A DNA stretch of 64,000 nt from Pectobacterium sp. A5351 (GCF_028335745.1 NZ_CP116477.1:3224001-3288000); one strand, 5' to 3'; positions 24,701-32,308 are shown, counted from the first letter of the stretch. Notes: generated by a model from the sequence alone, not told the origin. Program-made: numbers and translations.

Positions 24701-27360
24701 TTACCCCGAGCGTATTGGGTATTCTACAAGGGTTGGGCAGCGGTGATTTCACCGTGAGCGCCACCGCGACAGACAGCGTAGGCAATAGCACCACGGGCAG
24801 TGCTGGCATCAAATTCGATTTCGCCCAGCCGGTGATTACGCTAAATCCGATATTTGGTGGTGATGGCTTCCTCAACGCTGCAGAAGCGCTGGTCGCGCAG
24901 ACCATCAGCGGTGTCGCCACTAATGTTGCGGTGGGATCTCAGGTGACCGTGACGCTCGGTAGTAAAACGTTCCTGTCCACCGTTGGAGCCAATGGTGCGT
25001 TCAGTCTGACGTTGCAACCCACCGATCTCAGCGCGTTAGCCGATGGCAGCACCACACTCGGCGTTTCCATTACCAATGCGTCCGGCAACACGAGCACGGT
25101 GAGTAGCGTGATCAACATCATTGCCAAAAACCTGCCGACGATTAGCCTTGGCTCACTATTTGGCGGCGATGGTTTCCTCAATGCCGCAGAAGCCGCGCTG
25201 ACACAGACGGTTAGCGGTACTACCACCAACGCCATTGCAGGCTCGTCCATCGTCATACGCATTGGTACACTGACGCTCAACGCCACCGTTGGTAATGACG
25301 GCACCTGGAGCGCCAGCGTCACACCACTGCAACTGTCCGGGCTGGCCAACGGCAACCTCACCGTCAGTGCAACAGTGACCGACCCAGCAGGCAATAGTCA
25401 TAGCGCCAGTGCGGGTCTCAACGTTTCCATCCTGCCACCGACCATTACCCTTAACCCTTTGTTCAACAATGGTGTATTGGATCTCTCCAGCCTGTTGAGC
25501 GCACAAACCATCAGCGGGACGACGACCAATGTGGCAGCAGGGACAACAATCAGCATCACGCTGGGCAGCAAAACCTACACCACAGCAGTCGGTGCAAACG
25601 GCAGTTGGAGCTTGCCAGTCCCAAGCCTCGACCTGCAGGCCCTCGTCGATGGTGTGACTAACGTCGGCGTCCGTCTGGTGGATGCGGCAGGTAACGTGGG
25701 GGAAGCCACCAGTGCCTTGAATGTCATTATCAACGCGTTGCCAACCATTGCGATTAACCCGCTGTTTGGCGGTGACGGCCTGTTGAATGCGGTAGAGGCC
25801 GCCACCAGCCAGGTCATTAGCGGAACCAGTACCAATGCCGTAGGTTCTACCGTGCAAATCACGCTAGGAAGCAAGACGCTGTCCGCCGTAGTGCAAAGTA
25901 ACGGCACCTGGTCGGTTAGCCTGTCGCCACTGGATCTCAGCAGTCTGGCTGACGGTACGCTGGCGCTCAACGCGTCTCTGACCAACTCAGCAGGAAAAAC
26001 CACCAGTGCAGGTGTGTCGATCGGCGTGGGCATCCATGCTCTGCCAACAGTCAGCCTCGGCTCCCTATTTGGCGGAGATGGCTACCTGAATCTGGCCGAA
26101 GCAGGTATAAATCAGCTAATCAGCGGAACCACGACCAATGCGGCAGGGGGTAGCATTACGCTGAACATCGGAGGGCTAACACTCAGCGCCACCGTCGCCA
26201 GTAACGGCACCTGGAGCATCAGTGTGCCGAGTGCCAACCTGCTCAACATCGCGGATGGCAACTTATCCGTCGGTGTCACCGTCACTGACCGCTATGGCAA
26301 CACCAATAACGCCAGTAGCAATGTGATCGTGAAAACCCACCAGCTACCGCAGTTGGGCATTGATGCGGTGGGGTCGCTGATTGGCAACACGGTTGGCCTG
26401 CTGGCAAACGGCGTCACCGTTAGCGGAACCTCGCGCTACGTGCAGCAGGGAGCCCAAGTCACCGTCACACTGCTCGGCCAAACGCTACAGGGCACGGTTG
26501 GTGCCGATGGCAAGTGGAGCGCACATTTCACCAGTTCACTGCTGGGTATCAATCTCTTCAACGTGGGGTCGATTTTGACCGCCCTGCTGGGAACAGCGGT
26601 TGAAGCCTCCGTCACCGATCAAGCGGGTAACTTCACCGGCGTATCCGCTGGATTAACATCCGGCCTCGTCATTGGGTTACCGATGAGCGCAATGGCGCTG
26701 GACGTTGACGATAGCAGCGTCGCGCAGGTGGCTTCACTGTCCAGTGAATCGCTCGACATTGAGGAAAACGCCTCAGTGCAAACGCTTAATGTCAGCTCGA
26801 AAGTGGCGGCTACTGTGTTGAGCGAGACACACGCCATCGACAAGAGTGCCAGCACCGAAGTGGAAGACAGCGTGTATGCCATCGGCGGCGTCGTCATCAG
26901 TCTGGCCGACGGCACGGTGCAAACAGGCGAGAATGTCGAAGGCGGAGAAGGCGACGATCTTATTACGCTTTCAACACTCGATTTTACCCATATCGACGGT
27001 GGAGCCGGCATTGATACGCTGGTACTGGATGGCACCGAGCTCAATCTGGACCTCACCGTGCTGGGGCTGAAAATCGATAACGTGGAGATATTCGATTTAG
27101 GCCAAAACGGCACCAACAGCATCACGCTGGATCTTGATCGCGCCCTGAATGTCACCGACCGACCCGAAGACGATCTGCTGATTGTCGGTGGTGAAGGAAA
27201 CCAAGTGAACCTGATTCCGGGAGAAGGAGCCTGGAGCACGGTAGGACAGCGCGATATTGATGGTCAGCGTTTTGATGTCTACCACCATTCATCGCTGGAT
27301 AGTGCCAACAACATGGGGGATGTGCTGGTGCAGCAAGGCCTGCTCGTCAATATGGTGTAA
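12751..27360 (+). CDS. Giant BapA-like type I-secreted adhesin with about 44 Ig-like repeats
   Basis: A 4869-residue surface adhesin for biofilm and attachment. Residues 1-120 resemble the BapA prefix domain (begins MSDMNVIAGNTNILSRQGG); an Ala/Gly-rich hydrophobic linker follows at about 145-170. From about 183 to 4640 there are about 44 Ig-like domains of roughly 100 residues, each with a motif like DNILNAAE...SGTT, TVTLNGKTYTT, GTWSV and VTDAAGNT. The last 220 residues hold acidic RTX-like stretches (GGEGDDLI, DGGAGIDTL) and the end typical of type I substrates. There is no N-terminal Sec signal. The next three genes encode its secretion machinery. A multi-repeat type I adhesin under c-di-GMP control is known in Pectobacterium atrosepticum. 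I saw no frameshift in the whole frame. Confidence 0.93.
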   Translation: MSDMNVIAGNTNILSRQGGRFIRAIPEGTTNVELLESSTVRIYGTPNIVSRYERLGDDLILHMKDGTTVRYESFFTLDAAGYHSELIFDDGTRLIHAQFSGAAAAEGAALTAEAVALTPQYAALGDMTSLLIGSTTASTLSTATLGSVLGAVALGGAAVAGVAAAVASSSNDNHTTPPAQPEPLTIDAFAGNNGLNRTEIGQSHVLSGTTTGISAGQTVTITLNGVVYTTTIAADGTWRFTLPADAFTGLEDGIYALKVSVPGANGVTHEKTLDLTIDTLPPHLTVDKFTGDNYLTVGELANGQVLSGTGEVGQNVTITLNGKTYTTTINTAGNWTLTIPAADLGTLSEGEHAMSFTISDNAGNITVVNRTIIVDTTPPELSLSPFTGNNLVTADELQSSQFISGTASLSDVGQTVTITFNGITYTTPVGSDGTWSVAIPSSDMQALTNGTYTLVASLTDKAGNTTTLPPQTITVDTSAEAVNISIVSTDDRLNAVEAGQPLTVSGTTANVAAGQTVTVTLNGKSYIATTGTDGKWSVAIPSADLLTLTDGSNTITASTQGISGETVTVDHTLDVHINTLPTITLTAPPFTDGVLNAAEAAQDQVIRGETGISGGGQTVSLTIGGNYVTGTVDTNGNWTVTIPKDVLQNLPSDNISVLEIVVRDIAGNETTVTQNISVDTTPPTLNVSTVAQDDILNGAELAVNQVVSGTASLSEAGRTVTATLNGQTYTTTVGNDGNWSITLPTADLVAIADGSHNLTITLTDAAGNTTTVTRPLTIDSGATTSPTITINNVADDNVIDGAEAKVNQPLSGTTTNVEAGQVVTISLNGKTYLATVQSGGVWSINVSTADLALLAVGTHSISVNVSNKAGNTASGSRDISVDKSGDSIAINIIANDNLLSRAESLQPLAISGNTANVPAGQTVTVTLNGKNYTTTVAADGSWTLQIPSADLQLLSDGNETLTASVTVVGGGAVTDAQTLGVHIHTLPQPTIDTPFGNGSLNGTEALVSQTITGHTGISGAGQTVILSLGGKSYTGTVDTAGNWTVTVPAADLQQLPEGNNTLLVTAQDAAGNQAGKTFVSPTDFTAPTLTIGTLAGDDIINLVESQSNQIVNGTASISEAGRTVVITFDGQFYTGVVGTDGNWSITLPTAALRGMTDGSYKLSASLSDVAGNTVSVEKSITLSADPALQPTIFVNAFVNEGNVITAADLKVSQWLTGTSSNVETGQIATIVLNKKFYFATIQNGGNWGVEIPAEHMAELSEGTVSISAQVTDLAGNEGSHEIWSSIDTSNDSIAISIVALDNQINRLEALQPLTISGSTVNVTPGENVTVTLNGKTYIGTIAANGNWSVTVDSSDLLALPDGAATITASVSNPGDVPVTASRDIDIHINNLPQPTIDQPFGDGILNIVEAASGQNLTGKTGITGSGQSVTITLNGKTYTATVDTQGNWSVALPAADLQSLPNGLQTISTEATDSAGNSVQSTRDITVDTVNPVLTLKPLTSDGIINAAESLNDQVISGHALLSDAGHTVIVTIGNKNYQAQIQTDGSWSTLIPAADLQALPDGNYTITATLTNASGNSTTSTANLTLDANPANLPLLTVNVIALDNIIDGGEINVAQTISGNSLNIEAGQRVTINLGDNTYITTIGSNGQWSISVPSVDLLHLAQGTHTVTIGASDLSGNPTTLSQTITVNTSLSGIAIDTVAGDDKLNQAEATQDLIVNGSSQNVAAGTTVTVMLNGKSYDGVVQPNGAWSIIVSSADVSALTDGTSTLTAATVDNTGSVLSSSRTIDVFIHSSPSLTLNTPFSDNILNAAEAGVTQTLSGTTGITSPGQTVTATLGGVTYTGSVDPAGNWVILLPVNGLQTLPDGTTTLQVSVIDAAGNSSSLTSDVTVARTPPTLTTDSITTDNILNGTEVQSDQLLTGTASPSSTGQTITTTLNGKVYSGIVGSDGTWSIAIPSADLGSLSDGSYSVVTRLTDAAGNTTTTTQTITVDANPLNAPVVMIGTFAGNNIIDGAEVRVSQVLSGTSRNVEQGQTVTISFNGKTYTAQVLSNGNWSTTISDTDMALLVNGSQTITVSVSDVSGNIATSSSSVTINTNASGLSIAPITGDNQLNVQEAASGITISGVSVNVAPGTDVNVILNGKTYTVQVQSDGTWSASIQPADLQVLGDGIITVHVTAVDQAGNTLSGTQQLGISIHNPPVASLNTPFGNGYLNVSDAQTEQTLSGTTGIHAVGQTVSVTIGAVSYTGTVDNNGNWSLQLSPAILGALADGLQNISVTVTDAAGNTSTVQGSVFVDLTPPVLTINPVGIDDIINIAESLLPLEISGTSPAHDSGRPVIVNVIINGQIYQGLAQADGTWSVTVPAGDLQNMPNGITAITATLTDAAGNTGSVSHSIILDTDPAKAPILTIATVSNDDYLNLAESGLPLTISGSSQNVEQGQQVTITLNAQTYFASVGANGSWSVQVPATDVSNLPDGKQTVSASVTDVSGNPGSATHSITVITDTANLPGITITTLSGNDVVSAQDAQSALLISGSTTNVQTGQRVTVTLNNKTYLATVGADGNWSTSVPASDVQNLPQGNQTITATVSDIAQNPATVTHPFTVDTLPPLLSIDMLADPSDIGLADALAGLPLSGKGEAGLLVTIKVGTAVYSVVADSNGVWQIAITANDLLALGDGVKTLEASVTDGAGNTSTSSIDITLKTQSLPTLTLNALYDNNVLTSAELAAETTIGGTYTNLPVGTAIQVTIGAYTVTGVTLAGGLWSATIPANALNILADGNVQVSATVTDSAGNTGSASSTLDVVIHTNFAISIATPFVDGVLNQAESTVDQLLTGTTGLIDPGQSVSVSITNGTITTTYNANVAANGQWSVTLPAADLSAFGDGTHTINVTVTDHAGNTGTGSGTFTSVIVGVPVATLDTPFGDGKLSLADAQPGVTLSGQTGLASNVGQTVSVSINGTSVPATVNADGSWSLSLDRQTLIDLPDGSVNFTVTVTDSAGNTSNASATANVLTTTLPVATLDLPFGDGILNATEIQAIQTLTGKTGITSAGQEVTITVTNKTTLAETTFTATADGLGGWSRALTPADLAIFTEGNYSISVKVTDLVGNTSTSASLDVSSAQTLPAPIIDVIPFGIDNILSSAEAASALTFSGRTQIGGNGQSVKLEIDLNGIRYTAAVDSSGNWSVTLPPNALNSLADGQHTITVTAVDAAGNVGSTPILFTSDFTPPAITLNTPFDDGYLSIAEAATLAGRTLSGNAGDAVNVTVTFGGQPLVTQLSGGVWTATLTPTQLSLLADGTHNIVITATDSLGNSATLNSQAILAVQAAPTLAITAFAGLDGLNYAESRTTQTISGTSTGLEVGQNVTVRLNNVDYTAKILVGGTWSVTIPSAALQALANTTYTITADATDKAGNPATQANVGFNVNLTPPPIVMVIDPIAGDNIINASEINGNITISGRSIGPSSAMTIVSISIGSSSLVAITDANGFWSTTIPASVYFTTQGNVNITATSLDATLTRTVLVDTIAPTLTIEAFAGDNVLGGTEASTAQTITGTASTTEAGQLVSVVLNGKTYTAQVSATGTWSVSVPAADLAQLSDGSHTITATLSDIAGNTTTDTQIVTVDTGIPLLSVTLFDDNILTLAEAVAGAAITGTGEVGATVTLTAGPLTGTTTVGSDGKWTIPVLSANLQNLIDGPQVIGVTLTDTSGNSTHLDVTLDVALNKTLGAGLTDIFGNDGILNLAESLVTQVISGNATGNYLGAKVQVTVLGNTVEGTVGANGAWSVALAPNLFTGLSNGLLAVNVDIVDSYGNVKNQLINIDVLKSLPVIDSVIAFTDGALNAADVATSQIISGVVSNVNIAAGATVAVTLGTKIYTGITVGAGGAWSLSVPALDLQALQDGTLALGIAVTDHAGNTASQIVNVPTIIKNLPSITLNPAFGDSLLNLADLLVNQTLSGTASGLAGRTITLSIAGSQIATATVGSDGKWSTAVTPSVLGILQGLGSGDFTVSATATDSVGNSTTGSAGIKFDFAQPVITLNPIFGGDGFLNAAEALVAQTISGVATNVAVGSQVTVTLGSKTFLSTVGANGAFSLTLQPTDLSALADGSTTLGVSITNASGNTSTVSSVINIIAKNLPTISLGSLFGGDGFLNAAEAALTQTVSGTTTNAIAGSSIVIRIGTLTLNATVGNDGTWSASVTPLQLSGLANGNLTVSATVTDPAGNSHSASAGLNVSILPPTITLNPLFNNGVLDLSSLLSAQTISGTTTNVAAGTTISITLGSKTYTTAVGANGSWSLPVPSLDLQALVDGVTNVGVRLVDAAGNVGEATSALNVIINALPTIAINPLFGGDGLLNAVEAATSQVISGTSTNAVGSTVQITLGSKTLSAVVQSNGTWSVSLSPLDLSSLADGTLALNASLTNSAGKTTSAGVSIGVGIHALPTVSLGSLFGGDGYLNLAEAGINQLISGTTTNAAGGSITLNIGGLTLSATVASNGTWSISVPSANLLNIADGNLSVGVTVTDRYGNTNNASSNVIVKTHQLPQLGIDAVGSLIGNTVGLLANGVTVSGTSRYVQQGAQVTVTLLGQTLQGTVGADGKWSAHFTSSLLGINLFNVGSILTALLGTAVEASVTDQAGNFTGVSAGLTSGLVIGLPMSAMALDVDDSSVAQVASLSSESLDIEENASVQTLNVSSKVAATVLSETHAIDKSASTEVEDSVYAIGGVVISLADGTVQTGENVEGGEGDDLITLSTLDFTHIDGGAGIDTLVLDGTELNLDLTVLGLKIDNVEIFDLGQNGTNSITLDLDRALNVTDRPEDDLLIVGGEGNQVNLIPGEGAWSTVGQRDIDGQRFDVYHHSSLDSANNMGDVLVQQGLLVNMV
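14515..20580 (+). repeat. Higher-order 1.21-kb repeat (four Ig domains per unit, five units) in the adhesin gene
   Basis: Domains of the type P-F-x-[DN]-[GN]-x-LN ending in TGI recur at 14515, 15730, 16945, 18157 and 19369, spaced 1215, 1215, 1212 and 1212 bases. Each is followed by the same sequence of domain types (ASL-like, TNV-like, then NV-like with an IHxLP linker), so the duplicated unit is four Ig domains (404-405 residues) present five times. The order breaks down after about 20580. Confidence 0.8.
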
Positions 27361-27374
27361 CGATGTTTTAAGTG

Positions 27375-27440
27375 TTACCCCTCCCCCTGCAAAGGGGGAG
27401 GGTGGGAAGGAGCCCGCCCATCGCGGGCTGATTCTCCTTT
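27375..27440 (+). terminator. Double hairpin between the adhesin and its export genes (possible attenuator)
   Basis: CCCTCCCCCT / AGGGGGAGGG (about 27378-27402) and AGCCCGC / GCGGGCT (about 27412-27430), the second followed by GATTCTCCTTTT. The pair lies between the adhesin stop and the TolC-like gene, so partial termination could set a lower level of the three exporter genes. Confidence 0.55.
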
Positions 27441-27482
27441 TAAAGGAACTAAAACAAAGCGTGATGAAAACAGGGGTAATTG

Positions 27483-28910
27483 ATGCACAAACCATTTTTT
27501 CTCAGGGACGCATTTTTTCTGCGTAATCGTACTTTTTTGACTCACACATTACACCATCACTCACCGCGCTATATGCTAGTGCTCGGGCTAATTTGCAGTA
27601 GCCAGCTCTTCCTCTATAGCCCACAGACGCTCGCACAGGCCGTCGCGTTTGACTGGTCCGCCGCGCCAACGGAACAACAGGTCGATAGTCTGGATCTCAA
27701 GCAAGCGATTCTCCGCGCGTTTGCACGCAACCCGCAAATTGCCCAAGCCTCGGCCCAAATTCGCGTCGGCGAAGCCGATCTGCGCGTCGCGCAAAGCGCC
27801 TGGTTCCCGCAAATCGGCCTGAGCGGCAATGTGGGTCGCTCAGACCAAAGCGATACCAACGGTACAACGAGCAACAATTCCACGGCAGGGCTCACGCTGA
27901 AACAGCTCCTGTACGATTTTGGTAAAACGGGCGGCAGCATTGATGAGCAGCACAGCCTGTCAGATGCCTATCGCTATCAACTCTACGGCGTGATGACCAC
28001 TGTCGGGCAGCAAACCTTACTGGCTTATCTGAAAATCAAACGCTATCAGGAACTGGGTCAGGCGGCGGAGCGTAATATCACGTCGCTCAGTCAGGTCAAA
28101 GATATCGCGACGCTCCGCTCCGAGGCCGGTCTCAGTACGCAATCCGACATCTTGCAGGCGGAAACCCGAATCGCAGGCATGAAGGCGACACTGGAGCAAT
28201 ATCGTGCGCTGGAACGCTCTTCGCTGGCCCAGCTCAGCGTGTTGACTGGCGTTATCCCCGCCGCCCTGCCCGATCTGCCCCGTGCGCTGCTGCAACAAAA
28301 GATTACGCTCAAAGCACTGCCCTACCAGCAAGGTAATGCCGTGCTAAGCGCACAGTCCAAACAAGAGGCATCGCGCCACCGGATTCGTCAGGCGGAAGCC
28401 CAGCACTGGCCGACCATTGCCGTGCAGGTGGGGCGTACCCGCTATGAAACCGACAGACGTAATTACTGGGATGACCAGCTACAACTGGTTGTGGAAGCCC
28501 CGCTTTATCAGGGGGGGGCCGTCAGCGCACGCGTTGATGCCGCGGCAGGCACGCGCGAAGCGGCGCAGGCTGAAGTCGAAGCAGCGAAACTGGATATGAA
28601 CCAGAAAGCCTCAACAGCCTATGCCGATCTCATCGGTGCACAGCAGCGTGAAAAAGCCAGCCAGCAGCAAATTACCAGCGCGACCTACACTCGCAGCGTT
28701 TATCAGGATGAATACAAACTCAGTAAACGCAGTCTGAACGACCTGCTCAGCGTTGAACAGGACGTATTGCAGGCCGAAACCTCACGCATCGGCGCGCTCT
28801 ACGACGGCTGGGAGGCGGCAGTTAACTATGCCGCGGCCGTCGATAATCTGCTGGATATGCTGGGTATTGAGCGTCATCAAGCCACTGGCGAGACGTTACC
28901 GTCGCTGTAA
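27483..28910 (+). CDS. TolC-family outer-membrane protein of the adhesin type I secretion system
   Basis: Outer-membrane channel partner of the ABC/HlyD pair downstream. The 475-residue product starts at ATG 27483 behind AGGGG and has an unusually long, His-rich leader (MHKPFFLRDAFFLRNRTFL) before a hydrophobic segment and a likely signal peptidase site near LAQAVA. The mature part has the two-fold outer-membrane efflux repeat (LDLKQAILRAFARNPQIAQA; LKQLLYDFGKTGG; APLYQGGAVSARVDAA) expected for TolC/LapE proteins. It is followed by the ATPase gene with a gap of 39 bases, indicating an operon. Confidence 0.9.
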   Translation: MHKPFFLRDAFFLRNRTFLTHTLHHHSPRYMLVLGLICSSQLFLYSPQTLAQAVAFDWSAAPTEQQVDSLDLKQAILRAFARNPQIAQASAQIRVGEADLRVAQSAWFPQIGLSGNVGRSDQSDTNGTTSNNSTAGLTLKQLLYDFGKTGGSIDEQHSLSDAYRYQLYGVMTTVGQQTLLAYLKIKRYQELGQAAERNITSLSQVKDIATLRSEAGLSTQSDILQAETRIAGMKATLEQYRALERSSLAQLSVLTGVIPAALPDLPRALLQQKITLKALPYQQGNAVLSAQSKQEASRHRIRQAEAQHWPTIAVQVGRTRYETDRRNYWDDQLQLVVEAPLYQGGAVSARVDAAAGTREAAQAEVEAAKLDMNQKASTAYADLIGAQQREKASQQQITSATYTRSVYQDEYKLSKRSLNDLLSVEQDVLQAETSRIGALYDGWEAAVNYAAAVDNLLDMLGIERHQATGETLPSL

Positions 28911-28949
28911 GCCGGCTTATCTGCCGGATAAGACTATGCAGGAATATGA

Positions 28950-31088
28950 ATGACACAAGCCACCCAAACTGAAACCTGGATTGCCGCAATGGCGCGTGCC
29001 GCCGCCCACTATGGACAGGCGGTCGATATCCAGTCGATACGCCAGCAAATGCGCTGGTACGAACAGCAGCCGATTGCTCGCCAGTTAGAACAAATCAGCT
29101 ACCTCATGGGGTTAAGCATCAGCCTGCGTCACACGGAGAAGATCCGCTGGCGCAACAAGATTTTACCGGTACTGGCGGAAACCGACGATGGCGGCGTCAT
29201 CGTCATCGAATCCTTGAATGATGAAGGGGTCGCAACCTATTGGCTAAATGATGGTGGCGATCTGCAACGCGAAGCCAAACTGACGGAACTGATCACACAC
29301 AGTCAGGGGATTATCGTGCTGGTCGGCATCGCGGAACGTGGCAGCGATACCCGCATCGATGATTTCGTCAAACCGTATCGCAAGCACTGGTTCTGGCAAC
29401 ATTTTCACGGAGCCAAACGGCAGATCGGGGAAATCTCTCTCGCCTCTATCGTAGGCAACGTACTGGCGCTAGCGGGGATCCTGTTCTCCATGCAGGTGTA
29501 TGACCGCGTGATTCCCGCGCAGTCGATTCCCACCTTGTGGGTACTGTTTTTCGGCGTGCTGCTGGCTGCGGCATTAGAGTACGCCATCCGTTTGTCACGC
29601 ACCGTCGTTTCCGATCTGATGGGCAAGAACATCGATCTGAACGTGTCGGGTATGCTGTTCGCCCGTGCGCTGGCGATAAAAAATGAGGCCAGACCGAAAT
29701 CCACCGGCTCGTTTATTTCACAACTGCGGGAAATCGATCAGGTACGTGAATTGCTGACATCCACAACCGTCGGGGCGGCGGCCGACATGCCGTTCGTCTT
29801 TCTGTTTCTCGGGATCATGGCGATGATCGGCGGACCACTGGTGCTGATTCCCATGCTGGCGATCCCGCTAATTGTGATTCCCGGCCTGATGCTGCAATGG
29901 CCGATGGCGAAACTTGCCAAAGAAGGCATGCGCGAAAGCGCCTTGCGTAATGCGGTGCTGGTGGAGTCCATCGAAGGGATCGAGGATATCAAAGCGCTAC
30001 AGGCCGAACCCTACTTCCAGCGCCAGTGGGAGCAGACGCACGAAGTCAGCGCCGCCATCGGGATGCAGCAACGCGTCTGGGGCGCACGACTCAGCGGCTG
30101 GGCATCAACCGTCCAACAGCTCACCTATGCGGGCATGCTGGTCTTCGGCAGCTATCTGGTGCTGGCGGGCGATATCACCACCGGTACGCTCGTGGCCTGT
30201 AGCCTGCTTTCCTCACGCACCATCGCGCCGCTGATGCAGCTAACGATGGTGTTTTCCCGCTGGCAACACGCGAAAACTGCCATGACCGGGCTGGATGACC
30301 TCCTGCAAAAACCGCTGGATCGGCCGGAGGACGGCAAAATGGCACACTGCCCGATCCTTCAGGGGCACTTCCAGCTCCACAACGTGCAATACAGCTACGA
30401 CCCCGAAAAAGGCGATACCGCCTTACAGGTCGGTAAGCTGGAGATCAAACCGGGCGAAAAGGTGGCGTTGCTGGGTAAAGTCGGCGCGGGTAAATCCACC
30501 CTGCTCAAATTGCTTGCCAACCAGGCGACCGCGACGCGCGGCAAGGTCATTATTGACGGTGTCGACATCAGCCAGATCGACCCAGCGGATGTCCGCCGCC
30601 AGTTGGGTTTTCTGTCACAGGAATCACGCCTGTTCTTCGGTAGCCTGCGGCAAAACCTGATGCTCGGCAACCCGCACGCCACCGAGCAGGAGCTGTTGCA
30701 GGCGCTGCGCATTAGCGGCGCGCTCAGCCTGATCCAGCAAGATGCCTCCAGCCTGGATCGCATCATTCATGAAGGTGGACGCGGTTTATCCGGTGGGCAG
30801 CGGCAGATGATTCTGCTCAGCAGGATGCTGTTACGTCATCCCCAGATTGTCCTGCTGGATGAGCCCACCGCGTCGATGGACGAGCAGTTGGAAAGCCACG
30901 TGATTCACCAGTTAAGCAGTTGGCTTACGGGGCGCACGCTGGTACTGGTGACGCACCGCCCGGCGCTGCTCAAGCTGGTTGACCGTGTGGTCGTCATGGA
31001 TGGCGGGCGCATCGTGGCAGATGGCCCGCGTGACCAGATTTTGAAAGCGGTCAGCAAACCGGCTGATACCGCGCAGAACGTGGCGTAA
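28950..31088 (+). CDS. Type I secretion ABC transporter ATPase/permease (LapB/RtxB type)
   Basis: Inner-membrane ATPase that energises export of the adhesin. The 712-residue product has an N-terminal C39-like domain (about 1-130) that lacks the catalytic Cys of a bacteriocin peptidase, a six-helix membrane domain (about 160-420), and an ATPase domain with Walker A LLGKVGAGKST, signature LSGGQRQ and Walker B IVLLDEPTASMD, followed by the H-loop LVTHRP. This is the arrangement of transporters for RTX/LapA-type adhesins. It lies between the TolC-like and HlyD-like genes. Confidence 0.93.
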   Translation: MTQATQTETWIAAMARAAAHYGQAVDIQSIRQQMRWYEQQPIARQLEQISYLMGLSISLRHTEKIRWRNKILPVLAETDDGGVIVIESLNDEGVATYWLNDGGDLQREAKLTELITHSQGIIVLVGIAERGSDTRIDDFVKPYRKHWFWQHFHGAKRQIGEISLASIVGNVLALAGILFSMQVYDRVIPAQSIPTLWVLFFGVLLAAALEYAIRLSRTVVSDLMGKNIDLNVSGMLFARALAIKNEARPKSTGSFISQLREIDQVRELLTSTTVGAAADMPFVFLFLGIMAMIGGPLVLIPMLAIPLIVIPGLMLQWPMAKLAKEGMRESALRNAVLVESIEGIEDIKALQAEPYFQRQWEQTHEVSAAIGMQQRVWGARLSGWASTVQQLTYAGMLVFGSYLVLAGDITTGTLVACSLLSSRTIAPLMQLTMVFSRWQHAKTAMTGLDDLLQKPLDRPEDGKMAHCPILQGHFQLHNVQYSYDPEKGDTALQVGKLEIKPGEKVALLGKVGAGKSTLLKLLANQATATRGKVIIDGVDISQIDPADVRRQLGFLSQESRLFFGSLRQNLMLGNPHATEQELLQALRISGALSLIQQDASSLDRIIHEGGRGLSGGQRQMILLSRMLLRHPQIVLLDEPTASMDEQLESHVIHQLSSWLTGRTLVLVTHRPALLKLVDRVVVMDGGRIVADGPRDQILKAVSKPADTAQNVA

Positions 31089-31099
31089 GGGGAAACACA

Positions 31100-32269
31100 A
31101 TGAGTAGCATCACTATCCATGATGACCTGAAACGCCAGGGTCGACGCGTCTCCGTCATTATCTGGCTCAGCCTGCTGGGGCTGGTCGTCTTTTTTATCTG
31201 GGCCACCTTCGCCGTGCTAGATGAAGTGTCGGTCGGGAGCGGTAAGGTGACGCCGTCGACCCGAGCACAGTTGATTGAAAGTCTGGACGGCGGGATTATC
31301 GAGCAGTTCTACGTCCAACAGGGCAATGTTGTCGAGAAAGGTCAGGTGCTGGCGCAGTTGGACATCAACCGCTTTCAGTCCGTCTACGGCGAAGCCTTCT
31401 CCCGCGTGCAGACACTACGGGCGTCCGCCGAACGCTTGCACGCCGAGCTCAGCGGCGAACCGCTAAAATTCAGCGTGGAAACCATGAAAGAGCCTGCGCT
31501 GTCCGCGCGCGAACGTCAGCTTTATGAATCACGTTTGCGCAATCGCGATGAAACCGTTGCCAACCTGCAACAGTCCATGCGGCTGGTAGAACAGGAACTG
31601 CGTATGACGGAGCCGCTGGTGCAACGCGGTGCCGCCAGCGCCGTCGAAGTGATTCGATTACGCCGCCAGATTAGCGAGATCCGCGGAAAAATCGACGAAG
31701 CCCGCAACCAATACGCCGTGCGGGCGCGGGAAGAACAGGTCAAAAATAATGCCGTTCTGGAAGCACAGCGAGAAGTGGTCAGTGGGAAAGCCGATCAGCT
31801 CAAGCGCGCCACCATTACGTCACCGGTACGCGGGATTGTGAAAGACATTCAGGTCACGACCGTTGGCGGCGTACTGCAACCGGGCGGCAAGCTGATGGAA
31901 ATCGTCCCGCTGGAGGATCAGTTGCTTATCGAAACACGCATCAACCCGCGTGATATTGCCTATATCCGACCGGGTTTACCCGCCACGGTAAAAATCACCG
32001 CCTATGATTCCTCCATCTACGGCAACTTAACGGGCGAAGTCGAAAGTGTGTCGCCCGACACGCTTCAGGACGAAGTCAGGCGCGACCAGTTCTATTATCG
32101 GGTCTATGTGCGCACCACGCAGGCGGAGCTAACCAACAAAGCCGGAGAAAAATTCCCTATCGTGCCCGGCATGGTCGCCAGCGTGGAGATAAAAACCGGC
32201 CAAAAAAGCGTGCTGGACTATCTGATTAAACCACTGAACAAGGTCAATGAAGCGCTGCGTGAACGTTAA
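31100..32269 (+). CDS. HlyD-family periplasmic adaptor of the adhesin secretion system (LapC type)
   Basis: Membrane-fusion protein linking the inner-membrane ATPase to the TolC-like channel. The 389-residue product has a single N-terminal membrane helix (about 20-40: VIIWLSLLGLVVFFIWATF), a split lipoyl domain (GGIIEQFYVQQGNVVEKGQVLAQL and TSPVRGIVKDIQV), a long coiled-coil hairpin, and the C-terminal beta-barrel domain ending KPLNKVNEALRER, typical of the HlyD/LapC group. It starts 11 bases after the ATPase stop behind AAGGGG and is the last gene of the operon. Confidence 0.93.
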   Translation: MSSITIHDDLKRQGRRVSVIIWLSLLGLVVFFIWATFAVLDEVSVGSGKVTPSTRAQLIESLDGGIIEQFYVQQGNVVEKGQVLAQLDINRFQSVYGEAFSRVQTLRASAERLHAELSGEPLKFSVETMKEPALSARERQLYESRLRNRDETVANLQQSMRLVEQELRMTEPLVQRGAASAVEVIRLRRQISEIRGKIDEARNQYAVRAREEQVKNNAVLEAQREVVSGKADQLKRATITSPVRGIVKDIQVTTVGGVLQPGGKLMEIVPLEDQLLIETRINPRDIAYIRPGLPATVKITAYDSSIYGNLTGEVESVSPDTLQDEVRRDQFYYRVYVRTTQAELTNKAGEKFPIVPGMVASVEIKTGQKSVLDYLIKPLNKVNEALRER

Positions 32270-32308
32270 AAAACTATCCTTTTAAGGCCCTAAACAGAAA
32301 TAGTGATG

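Noticed and set aside
13000..27300. Many long minus-strand frames opposite the adhesin gene
   Set aside because: They mirror the biased codons of the repetitive Thr/Gly/Asn-rich adhesin and show no promoter, ribosome site or known domain.
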